Part shown: positions 38,849 to 50,937 of the stretch, piece after piece
Layout: every line of letters starts with the position of its first letter
How positions within the stretch are numbered: the first letter of the stretch is position 1
Assembly (NCBI RefSeq): GCF_003576645.1
Contig: NC_044916.1
Span: 28,962,101-29,026,100 of the forward strand
Direction of reading: 5' to 3'
Length of the DNA stretch: 64,000 nt
DNA from: Ipomoea triloba
Taxonomy: Eukaryota > Streptophyta > Magnoliopsida > Solanales > Convolvulaceae
Made by a program: the position numbers and the translations under genes
The notes under the pieces: model-generated
What the model was told of the DNA's origin: nothing
Database searches by the model: none
The model's input: only the letters and a program-made list of their open reading frames with translations

Positions 38849-40567
38849 TGACTATTGTTTATAGTTTTTACATGGGAGATGGTTCATATGTGTGTGTAAA
38901 AAAGTAAGAATTTATTTCGGTCGTCCATCAAAGTTTATCAATGGTTGAGAGTATTAGTAAAAAAAACATAAGGTCAAATTTATAATTATTAAAAACTTTA
39001 ATAGCGATGTTCATTTTATAATTGTTGCAAACTTAAAATTTTAGTAATGGTAATAAGATCATAGCATTTGATTTTTCAAAATGAATAGTACAATGTAGAT
39101 GGACACACTTTTTACATGAAGAGATGCTCTCACATACATACATACATATCAACTACGGTTCTAATGTTTGAGCACCCAAACTTAGAACCCGGCGAACGAG
39201 AACGTGATGAGATGAACACAGATGGCTAGAATTCCTAGAAAGAAGGGAGATCAGAGTTTCGAGGTGAAAACCTTAATTTTCTGTTGTTCTATAAAATCTA
39301 CTGCTCAACTTGGAATTATATAGGAGATGAGCAATCCACTAACAAAAATGAAGGGATAGCAGAGTTTCGAGGTGGAAAGCCCGCAGGTCCAGGCGTATGT
39401 ACACGAGTCAAGCCTTTTCAAGCTCATTTTAAGATTTGATATTGATCGATTTGCACTTCTGCGCACGAGAGAGAGCCTCTATACTATACAAGTCAATATG
39501 CCATAAAAGGGCTCTTGTATAAATAGTGGTGCAAACCCACTTTTCCAACCAACATGGGACAAAGTTACTTTAAGCTTTTCCACATTCAAATTCCATCTCA
39601 AATGAGTCTAATTTGAGAACCAATTTCTCATTCACACCCATTATCTATTTTGAACGTACAATATAATATATATCAATCTCTCCATCTTACTACGAAGAAC
39701 CTGAATCAACTTTGACCTAACCCGAATCGGAAGTAGACCCCACTTATAATTGTACCACAAAATGACCACTTTAAATGGCATGTATGCTATTTTTCCAACA
39801 ATTACATCATATATATTGTCTTTATTAAAATATATCTTGTACTCTCATTACACAAAACAGCTTAATACAAGAACATTTTGTCTCTTTAAAGTTTCATAAC
39901 TTGTCTTTATATTCTATTCCCTTGATCAATTGGATTTAGTTAATTTAGAACACCCCGATTAATTAATTTCATAACACTATTAATTAACATATGTGACACA
40001 TATAAATTGACATAAAAATTACTTTTATCCAATAAAAATATGACATTTGCCTCAATTCAAATAATATTTTTTTACTACTATACACTTGAGATTTTCTTGT
40101 ATAATAAATTGAGCACAGAATGTGAACAGAAGAGCTACTAGTCTAGAACTTTAATTTATGCAGATGCTGATGGAGATTCTATGCTTATCCTAGTGGAAAT
40201 TAACCAAAAGGCTATTTTGAGGAACAACTAATAACGAACACACTTAATTTTCAGTTATTTAGGAATGGGAAAAGCTCTTTTCTGATCTGGCTTAATCTTA
40301 TGGCTGGCTTATCCACTGGCTGATCGAGTTCATCCATGCTTATCACAATTGAATAATATCATATGCAAATATCCCTAGATTTTAACGGATAACTGCAGAT
40401 CCAACTAATCAGTGCCCACCGACCGACACTTAGCCTAGCTTTCTGTCCAATAAGCTTGGAATCTCAGCTCGGTCGGCGTCGTCCTAATTGTTCAATTCAA
40501 TTCCTTTCTGCAAATTAATTATTTTTTAAAATTATCTTGCTGAATTATTTATGTATTACTGTATTAG
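38849..40567. other. Intergenic, possible solo-LTR remnant
   Basis: Around 39180-39790 the words TATAAATAGTGGTGCAAACC and TTTTCCAACCAACATGGGAC resemble promoter/R regions of plant LTR retrotransposons. I see no paired LTR, primer site or polyprotein. The rest is unassigned. Confidence 0.35.
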
Positions 40568-41090
40568 CAGTGTTGTAAAAATCTCGCGTAGGCGTCGATT
40601 AATTCCCGCCTAGGCACTAGGTGCCAGGCGCTGGTCGACCGCCTAGCGTATCACCTTAAATGGTGGTCTAGGCAGCTAGCCGGCTAAGCGACCGCCTAGG
40701 CCACCTAACCTCCTCTTAGGTCGCCTAGGCTCTAATTAGAGCGCCTAGTTGGTCGATTAACTATTGTTCTTTCTTTCTTTTTTTTTTCTTTGTTTTTTAA
40801 ATTGATTATTTCACTCAAAACAACATCATTTTAAACAAAATAACACTAAATTGTACAAACTTTAGATATTTTTAAGTTAATATTTAATATTTTAGTATTA
40901 ACTATTAAATTATTATATAATTTATAATTATTAGTCTTAAAAAAAATAAAAAATACTTAAACAAAATCTTAAAAATAAAAAATACACGGGCACCTAGACA
41001 CAGATTAATCCCCGCTTAGGCATCCTAGACGCTAGGCGCTCCCCGAACGTCTGAGAAGGCGAGGAGGGCCTAACGAATTTTTCAACCATG
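40568..41090. mobile_element. GCCTAGGCGC-rich hAT-like non-autonomous element, copy 1
   Basis: The left end CAGTGTTGTAAAAATC and inverted right end CATGGTTGAAAAATTC are similar. The subterminal arms are dense in CGCCTAGG/CCTAGGCG words, with an AT-rich middle. TGTATTAG at 40560-40567 recurs at 41095-41102, four bases from the right end, suggesting an 8-bp target duplication with slippage. It is the same family as 46550-47043. Confidence 0.75.
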
Positions 41091-41255
41091 TGTATGTATT
41101 AGTTATCTCAATTATTTTAAAAGTGGGGCCTTTTCTCATTTTTATTAGATAAGTATTTTTACCTTCAAAAATAATGGGCAAAATGGATCTTTCAAGTTTC
41201 TTTCATTCTCGTACAAATTATTACTTTTAAGTGGGAAGAAGAATAAATGCAAAAA

Positions 41256-41362
41256 CCAAATGATCTTGTGGTCTAATGGCACTCAGTGTCCCGATTTACA
41301 CTCGCACATGGATGATGGGAGTGGGTTTGAGCCTCAGTACCAATACTTGTTTTATCTTTAAA
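41256..41362 (+). mobile_element. tRNA-derived SINE, copy 1
   Basis: CTTGTGGTCTAATGGCACTC supplies an RNA polymerase III A-box-like motif. GTGGGTTTGAGCCTCAGTAC, about 50 bp on, supplies a B-box-like motif. The body matches the reverse complement of 59324-59474 (shared GGCAC.C.GTGTCCCG and GATGGGAGTGG words). Confidence 0.78.
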
Positions 41363-41523
41363 AGAATAGAGAGAAAATTGTCATTTTAAAAATAATTGAG
41401 GATCAGAGCTAATAATATTGATAAATGAATAATTAATAGAAAAAAGCACTAAAGCATATTAAAGTTTAGATATTCTGTAATCTGTGTCTTGTCCATGCCG
41501 GCCTAGCTAGCGCAGCTCAACTC

Positions 41524-41531
41524 TATATATA
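41524..41531 (+). promoter_or_regulatory. TATA box of the CLE gene
   Basis: TATATATA in the context CTCTATATATACAC, 75-82 bp before the CLE start codon. It fits a leader of about 50 nt. Confidence 0.6.
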
Positions 41532-41605
41532 CACATTTAGATCGTTGTATTTTGACATACTCCAAATATCTCAAATACAGATCAAGCTGATAGCAAAGAA
41601 CAACA

Positions 41606-41821
41606 ATGGCTACTTGGTTCAAGTTCTTAATGTTTTTCACATTGATCCTGCTGATTTCGTCTGCACCGGCCCGAGCTCGGCCCGTGAAGCCTATCAGGCT
41701 TGCCAGAGAAGCATTGCAAACGGAATTTGAGATGAAGATGAAGAATGCAAGCACAAATGGGTTGCCCGAACGCGTCAGCCCGGGCGGACCGGACCCTCAT
41801 CATCACTTTCTGCATTTTTAA
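41606..41821 (+). CDS. CLE signalling-peptide precursor
   Basis: A 71-aa preproprotein. Residues 1 to about 24 (MATWFKFLMFFTLILLISSA) are a signal peptide, followed by a basic/charged variable region. The CLE motif RVSPGGPDPHHH is at residues 56-67, followed by a short tail FLHF. CLE peptides are secreted, processed to 12-13 residues with hydroxyproline (often arabinosylated), and perceived by CLAVATA1/BAM-type leucine-rich-repeat receptor kinases to control meristem and vascular development (family knowledge). The motif is closest to the CLE5/CLE6 type, with H at position 10. The gene is intronless, as is usual. A TATA box lies upstream. The exact orthologue cannot be set from this sequence. 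Confidence 0.95.
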   Translation: MATWFKFLMFFTLILLISSAPARARPVKPIRLAREALQTEFEMKMKNASTNGLPERVSPGGPDPHHHFLHF

Positions 41822-42654
41822 TCACAGATAGATCGAGCTGATGAGGTTGCTGCAACGAACTTAATTACTAGCTTTAACGCCGTTAATTAGTTATTATATA
41901 TATAATTTCGTGATAAACCAGTAACTAACGTACGTATTAGGTTGCATGTAGTGCGCATTAGAGTTGGAATTAGCATGCATGCAGCATATACGTATAGTAC
42001 GCAATCTTAATTTGTAATGACAGGCATTCCACTTTTGTACAAGTGCCCGGCCCGTACCTCGTTGAAGGGTACGTGGCTTTAATTTTATACATATAACGTT
42101 AAATGTATTATATCTTCTCTCAAAAGGTTGAATCTCCAATTTCAAGAGCCTCCCACACCTCGATTTGACAGAGTATTTGGGAAGATATAAATTACAGTGA
42201 CTTAATGGCTCAATAGATATGTCCAAATGTAGGTGCGCACAATTAGAGATTTGTCTACTTCGAAAAAAAATTTGATTTAGGAAAAGTTTGTAACTTAAAG
42301 GTCAATATGCAGCTAGTTATCAAGCCCAACTACTAGACCAACCCGACTATTAATATTAAATATTGATTGTAAACATTGTTTAGGTAGATACTAACTACTG
42401 CAAACAATATACGTTTATTATATTGTTAGTTTAATCTAGGATCTAACATGCATGCACAAGAGATTATTCTGAGAATTCTTACATTGTATTGAGAGAGAGA
42501 GGGGTAACTATCCAAACTAGGCAGCAGCAAAAGCATACAACCATGGAGGGGTACGTACAGAAGGGGTTTTTTTTTTTACTGAAATGACACTTCCCATCAA
42601 TTAGGAGACTAAAATAGGAATTTTCAAAATGTTTGACAAGAATAGGAAATCTAT

Positions 42655-43035
42655 GTTTGGAAAATGCGTTTGAGAGTCAAAAACGCATTTCCCAAACAAG
42701 AGTGTATTAATTTTTTTTTTTCAGAAACGTCAACGTTAGACGCGTTTGGGAAATGCGTCTGGTGTATTTTATACACCAGACATGTTCCCCATACGCGTCT
42801 AAGGGTTTGACCAACTCCGCACAATACGCATTTGCAAAATGCGGATCTCGTATTATACGAGACACGCATTTCGCAAATGCGTAGACATTACCGGAGACCG
42901 GTGTCTCCGGCAAAGGTCACGCGCAAATGGGAAATGCGCCCCAATCACCGACGTTCGATGTCTCCGGTGAACTACAATCGCAAATGAGAAATGTGTTTCT
43001 GAGCGCTCATACGCATTTCCCAAACGTGACTCAAT
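42655..43035. repeat. Cluster of GCATTTCCCAAAC-type palindromic words
   Basis: ACGCATTTCCCAAAC and its complement GTTTGGGAAATGCGT, plus variants (GCATTTGCAAAATGC, CGCATTTCGCAAATGCG), occur repeatedly in both orientations over about 380 bp. GGAGACCGGTGTCTCC is an additional palindrome at 42893-42908. The region is locally GC-richer than its surroundings. It may be a transposon of unknown type; no coding ORF is convincing. Confidence 0.6.
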
Positions 43036-43849
43036 ATTTTTTTTTTTTTTTTTGTTACGCCAAGTTGGAACAATTGTAAACGCCCATGTACGTAAAGCCT
43101 TGCGCGGATGGGGGAGGTCGCTGGTTCAAATCGCAAAGTTTTCAAGGTTGAAGGTTTGAAAAGTGTAATTAATAATAAGAAAACAAATATTCATAGTGTA
43201 ATTAACAATAAGAAAACAAATATTTCCAACTATACTTTCATTTCCGTAAATTACGAATCCTAACACAAAACATATTTGCTGCAGAACAAGTATACTTTCA
43301 TTTCGTAAATGACGAATCTACGATATAAATCATATTTGCTGCAAAATAAGTAAATCGAATAGAACTATATGCATTGAATTTCCATTTCTGAAAATTGATG
43401 CAAAACAAAAGGAGAAGAAAATATTAAAATATGGGCCCTAGATTGTTGTGCGTCTTTTTATTCTTACATAACGGGGCTGTCTTCGAGCTCGAAGCCCAAT
43501 TTTGACACGGAATAGACAATGCATCGTACGAGCAAACCTATATCACTAAAATACAAAGTCTGTAGGATTAATAGACTTTCTAGTATAAACATCAAGGAGA
43601 CTCAGTTGATTGCATCTTACTCTGAATTTCAAAATCGCAAGTTTTAACTGAAATTCGTCCACCTTTTGTTTTTTTTTTTTTCGCACAAATGTTGGTGGGA
43701 GCAAGTAAGGAAGTGAATGAGAAAGTTCGGAAAGATAATACAAACTCTCCATAGTAGCGAAGGTAAAAGTTATGTAGATAGGGAAATAAAAGAAATTTCG
43801 CATTACAGTGCTATTTGTTACCAAACTTGCCGGGTGTATTTATAGCAAC

Positions 43850-44690
43850 CACGGATATAAAATGTGTGCTCCCCACATGGACTGTCAGCACCGAGTTAAC
43901 AGCCCACGTGGAAAGCAGTATCGTGGACTGCCCTTTTGGGGTGTCAACCGAGAAATTATATACTTACTAAAAATTATATACTTATTTATTTTTGTTACTT
44001 TACTGTAGAAAGCTAGGCTATGTGCATTTCTCATAGATTCAAATGCATTCGCAGATACTCTGTTTAAAATACAAATTGGATCTCGAAAGCTACAACTCTA
44101 CTATGACAAAAAAAAATTTCACTGAAAATTGAGAGGAAATAGCGACACATTTCAAAATTAATTCAACGGATGACGTTGTTTTATTCAGTAAAGAGGACAA
44201 CGTTGTACTTCTCATGGTAATTGGGCAATGTCATATTGAAAATATTTATCCTTGGTCATTAAAATATTATATTCATTATAGTGTGTATAGTGAACTTAAC
44301 ACTTTAAATATATGATACTGCATTCAATTTCAAATCAAATGAAACATATGTTGTCACCGGTTGGTTGATTTTCAATTAACCTAGGCACTCACAACTATTG
44401 ATCACAATCTATTTGTATAATACAAAAAAAAAATAATATCAATCATTATATTATACAATATTAACATGCATTTTATTAAATAACTCTAATCTATACAATT
44501 TAAAATTATTCGTTAACGTACTTCTACACAAAAAAATTATTTTTGTATGTAAAATCCTTTTTTTTTTTAGTTAGACGAGACCCATGTGGGTTGTCAGTGG
44601 TACAGCACTGACAGCCCACTTGGGCTGACAGCGAGCTGATCGATCCATGTGCCGTTGTCAGTAAATTGACCAATGGCGTGGGTTGTCAAT
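43850..44690. other. Region bounded by CCACGTGGGCTGTCAG-like words
   Basis: CTGTCAGCACCGAG and CAGCCCACGTGG near 43880-43912 recur as GACAGCCCACTTGGGCTGACAG and ATGTGGGTTGTCAGTGG near 44580-44630. The middle is AT-rich. It may be a non-autonomous element; the boundaries are not resolved. Confidence 0.35.
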
Positions 44691-45615
44691 TAAAAAAAAT
44701 TAAATATTTCGTCTTGTATATTCCCTCCTACAACGTTTACGCATTTGTATTCCAACATTTGGATTTCACACTTTACTCTCTACCATTACACAACAAGTGT
44801 TTGCTATTATGCACAACTCTAACTGGACCACAAGGTCCGAACCCTAAGGCACTCAACAATCTAAGTAGTGGATTTTCATTGAGAAATATGATTTTCTCAA
44901 TAACATCCAAGTCAGGGCAATTTTGAGTAAGAATTGTGTGATTTGTCTCTAGTGTGAACCATAGAGCGGGTTAAAAAATAGAAAATGAAGGGTTGAGGGC
45001 GATGACCATCCTCGGCCAAGGGTCATCCTCAGTTTCCTCAGCCGACAAGTTCAAGCTCCTCAACGTGGGCAAAATTAAAAAAATAATTAATTAAAATTAT
45101 TATTATTATTATTATTATTATTAAAATAAAAATACAAAAGATAAAATTATTATTACTCCCTAGTCGACTCTCTACGCTCGTAGTAGCCTGAGAGTAGGGG
45201 GTTAGTGATGGGGTATTCATTTAGTCTGCACCAATATTACCTCCTAGTTGATTCCGCTACTCTTTAAATTAGGGAGTATGGGGTTGGTGACATAATAATT
45301 AGATAAGCCACTAGACTTGACCTAGAGCACTTTTGGTCTAACTAACCCGAAACAATCAAAGGAATTAAGTAGTCAAATAGTAACGGTCAGAAGTTGAGCT
45401 GAGAGCAAGTGGAACAATTGAGCATATAGAGCCAATGAACTTATTAAAGTGCAAAGCAATTATTAAGGAGTTATGAAACTTATTAATTGAAGTTTAATTA
45501 CTAAGGACCATGACACTTTTTAAGAGGAGCCGTTGTACTCATTAGGAGATCGTTATAGCCATTATTGTAACCATCATACTTAGTGACTATTGTATTGTAT
45601 AATATAAAAGCGGAA

Positions 45616-45972
45616 AAAGTGTCAAATAGGCCACTGAACTTATCGCTTTTGTGCAATTGGGTCATTGAACTTAAAAAGTGTGTAATTCAACCATCAAACA
45701 AGCAAAATTTGTGCAATTGGACCATTTTTACAAAAATTTTCTGGTAAAATCCAATTATATTACTAACATATATGTATTAAGAGTGACATTTTCTTCTACC
45801 GTACTAGTTGGGAGTCAATATTGAAATGTTTTTAATTCAAATTGAATTAAAATTTTTTGTAAAAATGGTCCAATTGCACAAATTTTGCTTGTTTGATAGT
45901 TAAATTGCACACTTTTTAAGTTCAATGGCCCAATTACACAAAAGTGACAAGTTCAGTGACATATTTGACGCT
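45616..45972. mobile_element. Foldback MITE
   Basis: The left arm AGTGTCAAATAGGCCACTG, then GTGCAATTGG, GTCATTGAACTT and AAAATTTGTGCAATTGG, is mirrored to the right end (GTGACATATTTGACGCTT). The design resembles the Mutator-like MITEs here, but no clean 9-bp duplication was found. Confidence 0.7.
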
Positions 45973-46549
45973 TATCTCATGTAATAGCATGGGGACACTC
46001 AATATTGTACTTAGACTTAGCAATACAGACTATTGCTTGTTACTCTTTTTCATAAGAAGTATATATTCTTTTCATAACATATTCCGATTATTACTAATAT
46101 GTTAAATTATATTTATCTCAACTAAAATTAAGCATAAGCTAATAGTTGAATTTACACATTTATATTTATAATAGTTTTTCTCGCGCATTGCGCGATTAGG
46201 ATAATGCTCACTTTTCTTTTCTTTTTTTTTTTATTTTATTTAAATAAGTACTTTAAACTATATCAATGCAAGATTATATTAGAGTATTTTTTCCTCCTAC
46301 ATGTTTCATGTGCTGTGAGATGTGTGTCATACATTCTCATGTGAAAGTAGTGATCAAAATATTAATATTTATTATATTTGTCAAATTTATTCTTTTTCTG
46401 AATCTGAAAGATTGATTCCAACAATGTTGTACTCTCAGCATCTTTTCAATGCATCAAGTGTGTCACAATGTTCTATATATTGCCCTACATTGACATCTTT
46501 AATAATGAGTTTTAAATCAATTTATTGGGTTATTTGAATGTTTTCTTTG

Positions 46550-46782
46550 CACTGTTGCAAAAATCCCTGCCTAGGCACTCCTTGACCGAGGCGAATTACT
46601 CCCTAGGCGTCGCCTAGGAGGCCGCCTAGCGCCTAACTCGGCCGACTGGGCCGAATTTGGTCGAGTTAACTCGCCCAACTCGGCAGAGTTAAGTGAGTTA
46701 ACCCGAGCGTGTCGGCCTTGTTAATTTTATTATTATATTTATATATATTTAAATTTATTTATTTATATAAGTAAGACAAGTA

Positions 46783-46866
<84 letters not shown>

Positions 46867-47043
46867 TAATATAATATAATATAATATAATATAATATAAT
46901 ATATGACATACACCCACACATATGAATTAATTTTTTGTTTTTATAGGTCGCCGCCTAGGTACCGCCTAGGCGCCGCCTAGACCGCTTAGGCGCTAGGCGC
47001 TAGTTTACCGCCCGACTAGCGCTTAGTGCCTACTGCAACCATG
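46550..47043. mobile_element. GCCTAGGCGC-rich hAT-like non-autonomous element, copy 2
   Basis: A 494-bp element with ends CACTGTTGCAAAAATCC and (inverted) CATGGTTGCAGTAGG and a perfect 8-bp duplication TTTCTTTG (46542-46549 and 47044-47051). The arms are dense in CGCCTAGG words. The core is a TA microsatellite of about 75 bp (46786-46860). The 8-bp duplication points to the hAT superfamily. Confidence 0.85.
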
Positions 47044-47759
47044 TTTCTTTGTCAACAAATCATTCATAAGTGGTTAATATGATTGGTTTCAAACTATTTT
47101 TTAAAATAAAAAAAATTCCATGTTATTAACATACTACTTGGTAAATAAATATATAACATTATTTTTTAGTATAACTTTGATATTTAATTACAAGATAGTG
47201 TAAAAAAATAACGAACAATGTACTGAATATATATAATTCATTAATAAATTTGAAGGTAATGAGTCTTTGTATTGTAGAAAATATAGACAATATAACTAAT
47301 GAAATTATATCTCATTTTAAAATTTTTGATAATGAATATTTTTTAAATAAAACATTGTAGACATCGAATTATTAATTAAAGAAATGCATATGTATATTTT
47401 TTTGTTCTAACTACTAATTTATTTAATTTAATAAAAGTAATAGAGTGTGTTACTTACTCTTTAATAATATACTATAACATATTCGTAGTATATGTTCAAC
47501 AATTATGCCAACTTTGAGTGGGATGAGGTTCGAATCTAAGACTTTTACTTATAGAAATTAATGGGTAAGTTAAAAGTTAATGGAAAAGATAATATTTAGC
47601 AGAAAACTTAATGGATAATCATATAATTAAGGATAAATTAGAAAATCTCAAATAAAAATATAAATCTAAACAATCTGAATCATCTATTTGATTTAATAAT
47701 ACCTATTATAGGCTTAACTTTCTTTGGCTCTTATTAGTATAGTATAGTAGATATTATAT

Positions 47760-47897
47760 GCTCAACACGCCCCTCACGTTTGCGGGTATGAGGATTGCTC
47801 TGATACCAAATTGAAGCATATGTTCCATCTCAACTAAAAGTCTATAAGTTGATAATTAAATTGCACATTTATATTTATATATTATATATGTTCAACA
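47760..47897 (-). mobile_element. TRIM-like LTR retrotransposon remnant
   Basis: Read on the minus strand, an ~86-bp LTR-like segment TGTTGAACATATATAA…TTCA (47897-47812) is followed by TGGTATCAGAGC (47808-47797), the usual primer-binding site for initiator Met-tRNA. Next comes a purine-rich GTGAGGGGCG, then TGTTGAGCATATAATATC, which resembles the start of a second LTR. It has no coding region. The assembly duplication repeats it at 49186-49323. Confidence 0.65.
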
Positions 47898-48068
47898 ATC
47901 TCTAACATTAAGTAGCTAGTAATATTAAATAAATTCTATAAAAATAATGACACTTGTACTCATGAAATAACTTGAAAAACAACAAAGCTAATTTATTACC
48001 TAATTAATTTATTTGTGGTTCGTTCAATTAACGTACTCATCGGCATGCATGTAACGGAGGTTACGGAG

Positions 48069-48344
48069 CTAAGCTAGCTTCCACGCCGTCTTCTGGTAGT
48101 CGGGGAAGGGGACGAGGCCTCTCTCGATGTAGAAAACATCTCGGACGAGGAGTTGATAATGGATCTTCACATCCTCGGCGGTCTTGCCGCCCCCGACAGC
48201 CTTGGCAACGTTGGACCAGCGGTCTGGGATGTCCTTGTCGTACACTGCCAACGCCTTCTCGAACTCCTTGTTCTGCTCCGCGGTCCAACTCCCCGGCCCG
48301 GAGGAACAACCATGACGAGAGGGCATTGCGTTATTAGAGGCCAT
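48069..48344 (-). CDS. RADIALIS-like SANT/MYB protein
   Basis: A 91-aa single-repeat SANT protein of the RAD/RSM family. These small nuclear proteins lack an activation domain and compete with larger MYB proteins for partners, as RADIALIS does in floral asymmetry (family knowledge). A short Ser/Gly-rich start ([18 protein letters not shown]) is followed by one SANT domain at about residues 19-72. Its features are [41 protein letters not shown] and [11 protein letters not shown]. The C-terminus ends [23 protein letters not shown] motif about 210 bp upstream (near 48555-48563) may be the TATA box. Which RL paralogue it is cannot be told. No intron is seen. Confidence 0.95.
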   Translation of the reverse strand: MASNNAMPSRHGCSSGPGSWTAEQNKEFEKALAVYDKDIPDRWSNVAKAVGGGKTAEDVKIHYQLLVRDVFYIERGLVPFPDYQKTAWKLA

Positions 48345-49494
48345 CGTGCAGTGGATGGGTCACAATGTTTTTGCTTTGCTTGAATTGGTTAATAATAATT
48401 GGAAATTAATAAGGCATGCAGGTAGCTAGCTAGTAATGTGTGAAAAATGACGACAAATTAAAGGAATGGAATCTCCAAAACTAATAAAGCAATGGATTGG
48501 ACGGACGAAAGATTTTGCATGTGATCGATCCAAAAAGTTGTGGCAATGCTTCTTCTATATAAACTACTATACGTACCTTAGGGACTTAGGGAACGCCAAG
48601 TTATAATAATTATTGTTGAGGTTGTTTTGTCCATTGAGGAGGATGTGTTTGGATTTTCCCAAAGGAGATTGGTTCTTAGCANTAATGAGTCTTTGTATTG
48701 TAGAAAATATAGACAATATAACTAATGAAATTATATCTCATTTTAAAATTTTTGATAATGAATATTTTTTAAATAAAACATTGTAGACATCGAATTATTA
48801 ATTAAAGAAATGCATATGTATATTTTTTTGTTCTAACTACTAATTTATTTAATTTAATAAAAGTAATAGAGTGTGTTACTTACTCTTTAATAATATACTA
48901 TAACATATTCGTAGTATATGTTCAACAATTATGCCAACTTTGAGTGGGATGAGGTTCGAATCTAAGACTTTTACTTATAGAAATTAATGGGTAAGTTAAA
49001 AGTTAATGGAAAAGATAATATTTAGCAGAAAACTTAATGGATAATCATATAATTAAGGATAAATTAGAAAATCTCAAATAAAAATATAAATCTAAACAAT
49101 CTGAATCATCTATTTGATTTAATAATACCTATTATAGGCTTAACTTTCTTTGGCTCTTATTAGTATAGTATAGTAGATATTATATGCTCAACACGCCCCT
49201 CACGTTTGCGGGTATGAGGATTGCTCTGATACCAAATTGAAGCATATGTTCCATCTCAACTAAAAGTCTATAAGTTGATAATTAAATTGCACATTTATAT
49301 TTATATATTATATATGTTCAACAATCTCTAACATTAAGTAGCTAGTAATATTAAATAAATTCTATAAAAATAATGACACTTGTACTCATGAAATAACTTG
49401 AAAAACAACAAAGCTAATTTATTACCTAATTAATTTATTTGTGGTTCGTTCAATTAACGTACTCATCGGCATGCATGTAACGGAGGTTACGGAG

Positions 49495-49770
49495 CTAAGC
49501 TAGCTTCCACGCCGTCTTCTGGTAGTCGGGGAAGGGGACGAGGCCTCTCTCGATGTAGAAAACATCTCGGACGAGGAGTTGATAATGGATCTTCACATCC
49601 TCGGCGGTCTTGCCGCCCCCGACAGCCTTGGCAACGTTGGACCAGCGGTCTGGGATGTCCTTGTCGTACACTGCCAACGCCTTCTCGAACTCCTTGTTCT
49701 GCTCCGCGGTCCAACTCCCCGGCCCGGAGGAACAACCATGACGAGAGGGCATTGCGTTATTAGAGGCCAT
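49495..49770 (-). CDS. Duplicate of the RADIALIS-like gene, probably artefactual
   Basis: Encodes the same 91-aa SANT protein as 48069-48344, with identical flanks. It lies in the second copy of a 1425-bp block that follows a single N, so it probably represents the same genomic locus counted twice. Treat the pair as one gene unless long reads show two. Confidence 0.9.
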   Translation of the reverse strand: MASNNAMPSRHGCSSGPGSWTAEQNKEFEKALAVYDKDIPDRWSNVAKAVGGGKTAEDVKIHYQLLVRDVFYIERGLVPFPDYQKTAWKLA

Positions 49771-50107
49771 CGTGCAGTGGATGGGTCACAATGTTTTTGC
49801 TTTGCTTGAATTGGTTAATAATAATTGGAAATTAATAAGGCATGCAGGTAGCTAGCTAGTAATGTGTGAAAAATGACGACAAATTAAAGGAATGGAATCT
49901 CCAAAACTAATAAAGCAATGGATTGGACGGACGAAAGATTTTGCATGTGATCGATCCAAAAAGTTGTGGCAATGCTTCTTCTATATAAACTACTATACGT
50001 ACCTTAGGGACTTAGGGAACGCCAAGTTATAATAATTATTGTTGAGGTTGTTTTGTCCATTGAGGAGGATGTGTTTGGATTTTCCCAAAGGAGATTGGTT
50101 CTTAGCA

Positions 50108-50571
50108 TGAGCTAATCTGGGTATCCCCCTCCACTACAAGAAAAAAAAAAAAAAAAAGAAGCAAGATTTATATGGTTAAATGGTTAATGACCCCTTTGAT
50201 TCATGGAAAAAAATTGAAAATTAATTAAATTTAAGTTTTGTGAAAAAATATATTTAGAATAAATACTAAAATGTTTCTAATAATAAAGATATATATGTTA
50301 GAGTAATATATGAATTCATATTATATATTTTCTCTGTGAAAAATAAAATGCCAAGAAAAGTAAGTAATTCATTTTCTCGATTTTGAGGCAGAATAAATTC
50401 TTCTATATATAAATTAAATAATATAAAATCTATTTTTTAAATGAGATATTTTCCAGTTAATCAAACAAAATATTAATATTACAAGTCAGTCCAAACTTGA
50501 GTTGAGATTGTGCTTCAAGACCAAACCGCCCCACCTAATATGATACCTTAGTTCCTGGTCGTGGTATGGTC
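50108..50571. other. AT-rich spacer
   Basis: No gene or element recognised. Confidence 0.5.
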
Positions 50572-50937
50572 ACAGTCATTATACCGTGGACCATGGTCCA
50601 CAATGCATTGTGGATCATGGATCATGGTTGATACTGCAGTTATGTTAAACTGATACTGCAGTTGTGTTGAAAGAAAACTGCAGTTGCGCGGAACAGAGGT
50701 CGTGTCATCCGTCTGGAACTGCAGTTGTGTTGAACTGATACTGCAGTTGTGTTGAACAGATACTGCAGTTCTGTTGAAAGGATACTGTAGTTGTGTTGAA
50801 CAGATGAACGGTCTCTGTTTCGCGCAACTGCAGTTTCCTTTCAACACAACTGCAATATCTTTTCAATACAACTGCACTATCCGTTCAACACAACTGCAGT
50901 ATCAGTCATGATCATGGTCCACAATATAATTTGCGCA
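50572..50937. mobile_element. Foldback element with an ACTGCAGTTGTGTTGAA minisatellite
   Basis: The ends contain GTGGACCATGGTCCACAAT at the left and ATCATGGTCCACAATATAATT at the right. The interior repeats ACTGCAGTTGTGTTGAAC at about 20-24 bp spacing, then switches to the inverted form TTCAACACAACTGCAGT near 50826. It has the same overall design as 26487-26940. Confidence 0.7.

Larger units (their letters stand above)
47257..50107. repeat. Identical 1425-bp block repeated across a single N (assembly artefact)
   Basis: 47257-48681 and 48683-50107 run at a constant offset of 1426 with no difference noticed, including the RADIALIS-like gene and the TRIM remnant. Only the N at 48682 separates them. 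Unique sequence resumes on both sides. Identity of non-coding DNA across 1.4 kb argues against a real old gene duplication. Confidence 0.93.

Noticed and set aside
43067..43150. tRNA-like B box (GCTGGTTCAAATCGC)
   Set aside because: No convincing A box or cloverleaf could be drawn; at most a decayed SINE.
49495..49770. A true recent tandem gene duplication of the RADIALIS-like gene
   Set aside because: Identity extends through all non-coding flanks and the copies meet at a single N, which fits unmerged contig overlap.
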